NCBI GenBank assembly: GCA_036897625.1
Contig: JAYMTA010001146.1
Span: forward strand, 1-21,532
Length of the DNA: 21,532 nucleotides
Direction: 5' to 3'
DNA from: Pelargonium cotyledonis
Lineage: Eukaryota > Streptophyta > Magnoliopsida > Geraniales > Geraniaceae
Under the pieces are notes generated by a model that was not told where the DNA came from, searched no databases, and saw only the letters and a list, made by a program, of their open reading frames with translations. Shown here one piece after another: positions 1-8,800 of this stretch. Every line of letters starts with the position of its first letter. The stretch's first letter is position 1. A program made the translations under genes and the position numbers.

Positions 1-105
1 CGATATGAGCAAAACAAAACAAAGATAATGTTTATATAAATATGGTTGCTAAATTTATAATAAGTTTATCATGTTTACCCTATAATAACATGATCCTAGC
101 TAGCT

Positions 106-228
106 TTCTTATGGGAATTAACAATGTTTTTCATTATGAATTCTAGCAATGTTAATTAATTCAAAGGGACCAAAAATATTTTCTCTGTTTTTTCTCATCA
201 TCTCTAACATTACAAACTCCCATAAGAA
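106..228. repeat. Short inverted repeat at the LINE 3' boundary
   Basis: An 11-base arm (TTCTTATGGGA, 106-116) is matched exactly by its reverse complement (TCCCATAAGAA, 218-228), with about 100 bases between. The right arm lies inside the last LINE reading frame and the left arm just beyond its stop. It may mark a small foldback or rearrangement where the LINE ends, or be chance in AT-rich DNA. No target-site duplication was found around it. Confidence 0.3.
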
Positions 229-1223
229 CCTCGCTTCCTCCCCCACTTCCACATGACATTGCCTCTTATATGCACTTCGAAATGAATAGATACCGGACTC
301 CTCCCCCGACCAATATTGCTCGTCCTTTACATCATCAATACTCAAAGGAATACCCAAAATTTCGTCCGAATCTTCTCCTCGTCCCACTCCTGTGCATCAA
401 ATTTAAATAATTCATCAACCCGGGCATTCGAGTCCAAAACCCGAAACTGGTGTGGGAAACCCGCCACCTCCCCCACCCATTTATCTTTATAGAACCGTAT
501 CGTTTGACCATTCCCAACCCGCCACCTCAACCCCGACTCAAGAAGGGTCCATGCCTCCCAAATAGAGCGCCACATATAGCTTAGGTTTGACCCAATTGAA
601 GCTTCCAAAAAAGAACAATTCGGGAAATATCGCTCTTTAAGAACCCTTGCCAAAAGAGAATTAGGCTCTTTCAAAATTTGCCACCCTTGTTTCCCCAACA
701 AAGCTAAATTAAACTCTTTCCATTTCCGGAAACCTAAAGCCCCCGCACATTTTGGGAGGCAAAGCTTCTTCCAACTTCGCCAATGTACTCGCCTCCCGCA
801 ATTCCTTTTAGAACCCCACCAATACCGGTTCCATATCTTCTCCATATTGTCAATTACACCGTGTGGAATTAAATACACACTCATTGTGTAAGTGGGAAGA
901 GCTTGAGCAACCAATTTTAACAAAACCTTTTTCCTGGCATGAGATAGCATTTTCCAGTTCCACCCACCCTGTCTTGAACCCTTTCTAACAAGTCATTAAA
1001 AACCATACATTTTTGTCTACCAATACCAATAGGCACACCCAAATACAAGCCAAAATTCTCAAACCACTTGCACTTCAAAGATATCCTCAATTTCATGTCC
1101 AATCGAATCACCAGTGCTAGGACTAAACAATAACGATGATTTATGAAAGTTTACCTTTTGTCCCGACGCCACTTCATACACTTTCAAGCAATCTTTAACA
1201 TGGTTAGCATAAGTTGAGGTAGC
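118..1223 (-). pseudogene. LINE ORF2 part 3: thumb / zf-RVT region (broken, truncated)
   Basis: Just after the RT box the frame reads SGQKVNFHKS, the usual post-catalytic motif. The segment 1111-917 carries LYLGVPIG, and 950-342 has the characteristic run beginning MLSHARKKVLLK, then YWWG and GALGFRKWKEFN. The segment 387-118 has YWSGEESGIYSFRSAY, the start of the zf-RVT region, then unrelated-looking residues and a stop. The expected Cys/His cluster and RNase H are absent, so the 3' end is truncated or internally deleted. Confidence 0.8.
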
Positions 1224-2186
1224 CTAGCAAAATAACAGCGAGTCATCCGCAAAAAACAAATGCGATATCCTCGGACAACCTACCGCAACCCAACACCCTT
1301 GCCATTCCCCGCGAGCCTCCTTTCTTTTGATCAATTGTGATAAACCCTTCGCACAAAGCAAAAAAAGAAATGGAGAAAGAGGATCTCCTTGACGTAGACC
1401 CCGGCTCGGATTGAAACCTTCCAACAACTTCACATTCACTTCAAAGTGAAACCTTGACGTCGTCACACAAAGCATGATGAGCCTAACAAAAGACTCGGCA
1501 AAGCCCATCTTCCTCATGATCATCTCCAAATATAACCAATCAACTCGGTCGTAAGCTTTTTCCATATCAAGTTTTAGTGCAAACCAACCCTCATTGTCTC
1601 TTTGATTACGGGCAATCCAATGAACAACCTCATTCGCGATACGTATATTGTCCTTAATTAATCAACCTTTTACAAAAGCACTTTGCTCCTCCGAGATTAC
1701 CACTCCAATAATCTCTCGAAGCCTATTCGCAAGCACCTTCGACACCAATTTATATATCACATTGCACAAATCAATTGGTCTCAAATCACCTACCACCAAT
1801 GGTTTAGCCGTTTTAGGGATTAAAACAATGCTCGCGTCATTGAAGGTGTCCGGAAACGACCCCTCTCTAAAACATTTCAGACAAGCAGCTACTACTTCCT
1901 CCCCTACCGATGCCCAATGTTGTTGATAAAAAATCGGTGAGAACCCATCCGGACCCGGCGCCTTATTCAGATGCATCTCAAACAATGCTCGCTTTACCTC
2001 CTCACCAGTGAACTCTCGGGTCAAGACCTCATTCTCAGCCTCACCCACCATCCTACGGATCAAAGAGCATACCTCATTCGGCCTGGTTGGTTCCCGCGAT
2101 GTCATCCAGACAAAGTGACTTTGAATCAAGGCCTTCAAACCTTCCGTGCCGCTAACCCACTCCCCTGCATCATTCCTTAATTGCAC
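1224..2186 (-). pseudogene. LINE ORF2 part 2: reverse transcriptase (broken)
   Basis: The segment 2186-1662 has NKAPGPDGF, then PKTAKPLVVGDLRPI and ANRLREII, the RT finger and palm motifs of plant L1 elements. The segment 1565-1224 continues with MEKAYDRVDW (first catalytic Asp), GLRQGDPLSPFLF, and FADDSLLF (the YADD-type catalytic box). The two segments are in different frames. The catalytic residues are still readable, so the copy is not extremely old, but the frame is broken more than once. Confidence 0.87.
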
Positions 2187-2453
2187 GATTCGATTTTGCT
2201 TTCACCTATGATTCGATACCGCATGGAAATATTTTGTTTTGAGGTCTCCACTTCTCAACCAATTCGTCTTCGCTCTTTGTTTCCAAAACAGATCCTACTT
2301 CTTAAGTGCTTGCATATATCTACTCCGCTCCAAATCCGCACCCCTTCTACGCCTGTCCGCGGCCTCCAACCCCTTTTGAGTCAGCTCTACTTCTTTTATT
2401 GGATCAATACCCGAACTCCTCCATCACAACAATGTAGCCCCATAATTCCGTAT

Positions 2454-3267
2454 TCAGTCCATAATTGACACAAATCCCTTTCCTAACCAGCCTCCTTTTA
2501 CCGCGACACCACATCCCGTCTTAGAACCCCAAACATGTTCATAACGAAAGCAAAATTGTCGACATACCGGATCCTGAACTGCTTGAATCAGAAGTGGCCT
2601 ATGATCTGACGACAGATATGGTAAATTCCAAGCCTTCCACGTGCCAAAATGACGAATCCGCGCACCCGAACCAAACGCTCGATCGAGTCGTTCCTCTACC
2701 TGAGGATCATTCCCATCACCCCTTCTCCATGTAAAATGTTCCCCCTCAGCACCAATATCTATCAACCCCGCATCCTCGATTGCACTACGAAACCCATCCA
2801 TCAGCCGAATCGGGTATGGAGGTCCCCCTCTCTTTTCATGAGCATACAATATACCATTGAAATCACCCACACACAACCATGGTAGATCACTCACCACAGC
2901 CAATTGACGTAGTTCGTTCCATGACTCCAACCGTCTGCCCCGGATCACAGTAAAATCCCGTAAAGCGCCATTCACCCATACTTTCCATAGTCACAATCAC
3001 GTCGATAAAGTACTGTGATCGTCCCAGTAATCTGGCTCCCACTGAACGTTTCCAAAATAGAGCTAAACCTCCCCTCCGTCTTTCTCCTTCGACGGCGAAC
3101 CCCCGGTCCATCCTGCCTCGACCGACCAGCCCCTCCAGCTTACTTCGTCGCTGCTTCGTCTCGCTGAGAAAAAACAGCAACGGTCTCCGTGTTCATACCA
3201 GATCTCGAAACACACGCCTCATACGGCTGTTCCTTGCCCCACGGCAGTTCCAGCAAAGCAAAACCAT
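2454..3267 (-). pseudogene. LINE ORF2 part 1: APE-type endonuclease (broken)
   Basis: The first in-frame ATG is at 3267-3265 and is followed by WNCRGARN, the usual opening of plant L1 endonucleases. Later motifs are SETKQRR (catalytic Glu region), CVGDFN, LDRAFG and SSDHRPL (catalytic His region). These cover the whole endonuclease fold. An in-frame stop lies at 3195-3193, and a frame change near 2950-2920 separates the two long reading segments (3180-2887 and 2975-2454). In the family this domain nicks target DNA to prime reverse transcription. This copy cannot make it intact. Confidence 0.85.
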
Positions 3268-3345
3268 CCTCCGTTCACCAAAAACCGCCGGCAAACTGAA
3301 CCCTAGACTGGAAAAACTGGAAATCCTACGTCACTAGAACGTACA

Positions 3346-4182
3346 CGCAAAGAGCGGGAAAAACATTATTTACCTAAATAAATGGACATTACACTGCTCA
3401 CGTAACGTAATCTAATATATATAAAAGGAAATACACAACTCCTTTGGACGACAATAGTGGCGTCTCACATATGCGACATGTGTCTACTTATTTTTATTTA
3501 ATTTTTTTTTATATTTTTTTAGATTTAGATTAATTTGCTATTAATTAATATAATTTAAATTTGTTGATTATGATGAGATAAAGCTCATATATATTGAAGA
3601 ATTACTCATATTTATCTATATATATGTTGATTAAATATATATTTTTATATACATTTAAAATTTGAAAAATATTTGAAACTCTTATTCATAATTAATTATA
3701 ACTACCATCTATCTATAGTGCTCAGACTTCTCTCATGCTAGCTGGAGCCTCCTAATTTTGGATAGCTGATCCTGTTCACCTCTTCTAAGGCAGTTCTCAA
3801 TGTTTTTTCTTTTTTCATTGTACTTTTACAATATTGTTGTTGCACGCATACACATCTATACTGCATCCCTTGGGAGCAAGTATTTTATCACTAATATCAA
3901 CAGATAAAAATTAAAAAAAGTTGTGGCTTAAAGAAATTTTGTTAGTCTAGAATATATAATTCAGTATTTTTGCTTCGTGCTCACCTGTGTTCTCCGGACA
4001 TTCAATAAAATGCAATATGTAATTACTTTGTATTATTATCATTGCCATATGATTTAATATTCTTATTACTGTATGTGTTATTTATCGTATTTATTTCTAC
4101 ACGTATATCATTGCCATGTATTTTTATAAGTCACTCAATTCATGAGTTACAAACCGTAAAAGAAATATGTGAGATAAAATTG
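3346..4182. other. AT-rich intergenic DNA, no gene seen
   Basis: No coding region was recognised. The stretch is very AT-rich from about 3410 to 4180. Around 3450-3490 a more GC-rich patch (GTGGCGTCTCACATATGCG) resembles subterminal repeats seen in plant CACTA elements, but it is too short to assign. Confidence 0.6.
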
Positions 4183-4363
4183 TGTCACAGTTCAGTCACA
4201 AATTGTGACAATAATCATATTTTCGTCATAGACACAAATTTGTGACAACCCAAATAATGACATAAATATTATGTCATAGTTGCGTCACAAATTACATTTT
4301 ATGACTAAAATTCACAAATTTGTGACAGAAATTTTCGTCACATATCGTTTTTTTTTTTTAGTG
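4183..4363. mobile_element. CACTA-like DNA transposon end with clustered foldbacks
   Basis: The stretch ends in a T-run followed by TAGTG (4359-4363), the complement of the CACTA terminus. Just inside are dense short palindromes: GTCACAAATTGTGAC (4195-4209), CACAAATTTGTG twice (4233-4244 and 4313-4324), and 9-bp arms at 4257-4265 and 4269-4277. CGTCA/TGACG-type words recur. Clustered subterminal repeats of this kind bind transposase in CACTA elements. No partner CACTA end and no transposase gene were found, so this is a fragment, or alternatively a MITE with foldback structure. Confidence 0.5.
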
Positions 4364-5022
4364 CACGTAAGAGTATCTATGTTAACTCATTAGGGATAAA
4401 TGCAATAAGAGGCTTTTGGGGCATTTGCCCCCGTTGGATTATTTTATTTCTTAAACTACTTTATACGTTCTTTATAATTTTTTCAATTTATGTATGTTAT
4501 TTGATAAAAACTTAACTTTTGCTTTTACAATTTTTTTAAAAAATTATTTTTACTCCAAGTGTTTGGTAAATTATTATTATCAATCTCAACTAATTATTAG
4601 TGTGTATAATGATGATATTTACTGAGAAGATGATGATACATGTTTAGTAAATCTGATTACGTAACATGAATATTGTTATTTATATTAAAATATTTAGGGT
4701 AGTGGGCACCTTATTCAAATTTTTATTTTTATTTTTATACTTTAGGACTTATTTGCTTAATGTTACTTACACTAATACTTAGTGGCCATACATAGGTAAT
4801 CAACAAAAATATTTTCACAATTTCAATATTACATATAAATTAAAATTGATCAAAAAATAAATTATTGGTTGGCTAGGCAATGAATATTATTTATGCATAC
4901 CTGAAAATTTCCACTATAACAAATGGAGGAGGTGCATGAGACATGCAACATTTACATTAATCATCTCACTAAATTAATATTAATTCGTTAATATAAAAGT
5001 GAATACTTAAAATATGACACAA
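4364..5022. other. AT-rich intergenic DNA, no gene seen
   Basis: No gene was recognised. A perfect GC-rich hairpin (GGGGCA, TT, TGCCCC at 4418-4431) stands out in AT-rich surroundings. The stretch may be the body of a non-autonomous Helitron ending at 5051, but its 5' end could not be found. Confidence 0.5.
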
Positions 5023-5051
5023 ACCCGAGCACAGCCGGGCATAAAAACTAA
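5023..5051 (+). mobile_element. Helitron-like 3' terminus
   Basis: A GC-rich imperfect hairpin (CCCGAGC ACA GCCGGG, 5024-5039) is followed eight bases later by CTAA (5048-5051) and then T. Plant Helitrons end in a short hairpin about 10 bases before CTRR and insert between A and T, which fits. The stem has one bulged A compared with the common CCCGTGC...GCACGGG form. No Rep/helicase gene and no defined 5' TC end were seen, so this would be a non-autonomous or truncated copy. Confidence 0.45.
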
Positions 5052-5852
5052 TATTACACATATCTCAACATAATCCTTTCATTGTTACCAACGTAGACTT
5101 CATCTTATGCAACTCTAAATATGATGATAACCCCATCTTCTCTTATAGCTCCAAAAGTGATGATGTCATTATTCACGTTTTCCCTACCTCTCAAATCCAA
5201 GGTGTTGGACCTACGACCTAGCGATCAACACGTGACCTAACTCTTAAACTCATAAACTATCTCTCAACTAAAGATTTAATTGTCAAACTCAAATGCTCTA
5301 GACTTACAACTCTTAAGAGCTCACCAAGTAACTTCCCAATGTGGGTCACACACACCCCTATAGTCTAAATTTCTCTTGACGTAGCATAACACAATTTAGA
5401 TTGTTTGGACCTTGCGGTAGGATATAGCAGAACTTACCAAGCTCAAACATTCAAATGCGGCTCAATGCGACTCATTGCGTCCAAACTAACTGGCAATACA
5501 TGAGAATCACATCCGCACTAATAGACTACCCCTAAAATCGAAGAACACTACAGTAAACACCTGATCGATAAACGCTTGTTGGATATCTCAGTCATAACAT
5601 GCCCAAATGATAACCTTTCAAACCGTCTTCCAAATCCCCCCTTAGATCGTGTAATCAACCCGTTTAATATATAGATTGAAATCCAGTCGACCTAATATTA
5701 AACTTTTAGCAAGACACTAATCATAAATTGGCACCCCGATCATAATCTAATCATTTTTTCCATCCAAAAACAAATATTTGTGGCCAAAAGTCTAAAATCA
5801 TCAAAGCCTTAAACCCTAGACTCACTAGAGGCTTAAAAGAACCATCTTTCTG
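5052..5852 (+). promoter_or_regulatory. Upstream region and 5' UTR of the ZDP gene
   Basis: No coding region was recognised. A G-box core CACGTG lies at 5229-5234 and a telo-box just before the start codon. No convincing TATA box was assigned. The limits are simply the preceding Helitron-like end and the first ATG. Confidence 0.4.
5811..5818 (+). promoter_or_regulatory. Telo-box (AAACCCTA)
   Basis: The exact telo-box AAACCCTA lies 34 bases upstream of the first ATG of the ZDP gene. In plants this element is common near the start of genes for replication, repair and translation in dividing cells. That use here is inferred from position. Confidence 0.5.
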
Positions 5853-8800
5853 ATGCTAACTATACTCCACACTCTCCTTCCCGCCATCCGAAACCCTCAA
5901 ATCCTCCACCGCGCAATACCCACTTCTCCATTGTTGTTCCAAACACGAAAACCCATACTCTGCTACTGCTCCCAGAACTCAGCAGCAATGTCTACCTCTA
6001 AATTCGTCACTGAGTACGCGAAATCAAACCGATCCGCATGCAAGCAATGCTCCGAGAAGATCGCCAAAGACGCTCCCAGGGTGGGCGTAGTGATCAAAGG
6101 CTCAAGAGGGTACGATGAGACCAAATGGCACCACCTCAAGTGCTTGCCGGCGGCTGCAGCGAAAGTTGGCAAGCCCGAGGCGATTCAAGGGTTCGATTTG
6201 TTGAAGGTTTGGCTCATTTTGGATTTTCTGTTTGTTTGGCTGGAAAGTTGGGGAAAGAAAATACAATTGAAATTTGAAGCTGCATTGGTGTTTTAGTTTT
6301 TAAGTGATTGAAATTTGAAAGGAAAGTGAAAGTAGAATTTTTGAATTAACCAAACAGACAGTTTTGCTTTTGGTGTATGTTAAGTCCTAATTTTGTTTCA
6401 TATTTTATGTTGCTGTTTTCAGCCTGATGATCAGGAAGCTTTGAAGAAATTGATGAGTGGATGTGGGAAGTCATCAGATGAGGTGCAAGTTATTATTATT
6501 TTTTTATGTGCAATAGTTTGTTTGGAAAGTCTAAGAAACAATTCCATATTTCCATGTATAGTTGATACACATTAGATTAATGTTAGATGTTGGGTGAAAG
6601 TATATGCGTGGAGCTAATAGTATGATTGCTGATGTATGGGAGTCTCAACTCATATTGAGCAGATCGTAATTCGATTGAAAAGCTAGCTGCAGCTTAAAGT
6701 CACTCTCTTTCAAAAGTAATATGCTGAGCTATTGCCTTATTGCTTTGAAAACTTCATCAACGTATTATTAGGCTTTTAGAATGAACTCAGTGCTTATTGT
6801 TGGAAGCAACCTGAGGCTCGAGGAGGGTGCTCGTATGATGCTTGCTGGCGAAAAAAGTTGATATTGCCTTTTCTTCGTTTTCTTTTTCATTAATGTCATG
6901 ATACATCTACTTATGTATATGGACACTGAGTTATAACTTCTCAGATTTCTGGTCGGAGGATATATATAGTCCCAACAGATTGGGAACAAATTAACTTGGT
7001 TGTTGCAGGTGCAATTGTTATTCAGTGATTTGTGTGTCCCGTGGCTGATATTTTCTATTTTATAACCTGGTTCAGAAAGCGGATGATGAAGAGAATGAAG
7101 CAGAGGAAATTACTTCAAAAACAAGAAAGGTAGCCACTGTTTTACTGTATTACGATTTGAGGGTTAGTGCAATATTTGTATTCTCCTTGGATGTATATGA
7201 AATATAAATTTGAACACGTGATAATTGTCTCCTTCATTATGTCATTAGTTTTTTCTTTTCTTTTTACGCAACCAGGTTACAAAAGCTGGTGAAGATCTTG
7301 ACAGTGAAGAAGGAGAGAGGAATCGAAAGAAAAAAAAGGTGCAATTGTTTTTGAGTTATTTTTCTGTCCTGCGGCTTATATTTTCTATTTTATAACCTGG
7401 TTCAGAAAGCGGATGATGATGAAGAGAATGAAGCGAAGGAAATGAATTCAAAAAAAAGAAAGGTACCCACATTTTAACTGTATTGCGATTCGAGGGTTAG
7501 TGTAATATTTGTATTCTCCTAGGATGTAGATGAAGTATAAAATAGTTTGAACACATGATAATTGTTACCTTCATTATGTCATTAGTTTATGTATGCGCAA
7601 CCAGGTTACAAAAGCTGGTGAAGGTCTTGAGAGTGTAGGAGAGAGGAATCTAAAGAAAAAAAAGGTAAGATTTTTTTTAATACTTTTTGGGTCCTTAAGA
7701 AATTGATTCATGATAATTGCTTTGTTTTTATACCCCATTTTTTCCATCTAGCTATTAATGGGGGATTAATTTCTGTAAGGTTCTTTGTGTTCCATAGAAT
7801 CAGTGAATCACACTATACAATCTTGAGCTAATAGAACCTCTCTGTAAACCTGATCCACTGTTAGAAAACCATCATTTTTTTTTGTGTCCAAAAATTGAGA
7901 ATAAGTTTTCAGAGCCTTTTCAAATTGTCTTTCTACATGCCTTGTCATTTCAAACTGGGATAATGTCTAATTTTTAGTTTATATACAACTTTTCTCAGTT
8001 GGAAGCACCTGATGATGAAGTTGTGCAAAAGATCTCATTTTCAGCATCTGATGTTAAAAGCAAGTATAAGGTCTGATATATAATGTGTCTAATTTGACAT
8101 CATATTTTTACAGTAACTCTATTATGTCTAAAGCTTCAATTTCTTTCTACATCCTTGTCTTTGACTTAGGGTGCTACACTGTCGCCAAACTGGAAGGCAT
8201 TCCAGACATTAATTTTTCTTGAACGGGTGAGATATTGATTTATCTGTAGTGTTATGAAACCACTTTCATATAGTGTGTTGAAACTGATTTATTTTGTAAT
8301 ATTTATATGTTCAGGTATGGATTTAAAACCTTTTTCTGCTAGTCCAGTAACAAAAGCTACTAATGTAGTACTATTACTAAATTGCTCCACTTTATGGGTG
8401 TTAATAATGACTCATCTAGTTGTGCTTCTACCATCTTAATCAATTCATGAACATTTAACCAGGGATATATACATTTTTCTCTCCTAAGTTTACATCAAGT
8501 TCAGTTGCGAATTTGCAACATTGGCATCCTGAATATTTTTTAGACTGATGTAAACTGAAGCTTGGAAAAAACATGTGAATTATATGGAATAGGTACAAAA
8601 GGGCATTAAATGTTGGTATGTGTCTCCTTGGTGCCAAACCAGGCTCATTGAACCCACCATATTAATTATTAAGGCATGCATAGATTAGCTGTTGGCTTGG
8701 AGGTTGGATATCACACACTTTTGAGTGCTGTTGAAGTATCCCACATTGAAATCTTGTGGAGTTTCAGACCATTTGATATACTAGTTGGACCATCCAGTTA

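Larger units (their letters stand above)
118..3345 (-). mobile_element. Decayed L1-type LINE (non-LTR retrotransposon)
   Basis: Read on the minus strand, the parts come in plant L1 ORF2 order: an APE-type endonuclease (about 3267-2454), a linker, a reverse transcriptase (about 2186-1224) and a C-terminal part entering the zf-RVT region (about 1111-118). The reading is split over several frames with internal stops, so the copy is dead. No ORF1 (gag-like, CCHC) was seen upstream, no RNase H is visible at the 3' end, and there is no clear poly(A) tail (it would be poly(T) near position 1-120). It therefore looks truncated at both ends. Both boundaries are approximate and no target-site duplication could be placed. 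Confidence 0.88.

Noticed and set aside
3889-3893. CACTA word that could be the partner end of the TAGTG terminus at 4363
   Set aside because: The bases after it (ATATCAACAG) do not match the inverted sequence inside the 4363 end, so they are not a pair of terminal repeats.
4042-4245. 67-codon open frame with hydrophobic residues
   Set aside because: It lies in AT-rich DNA, runs into the foldback cluster, and has no recognisable domain; its composition explains the hydrophobicity.
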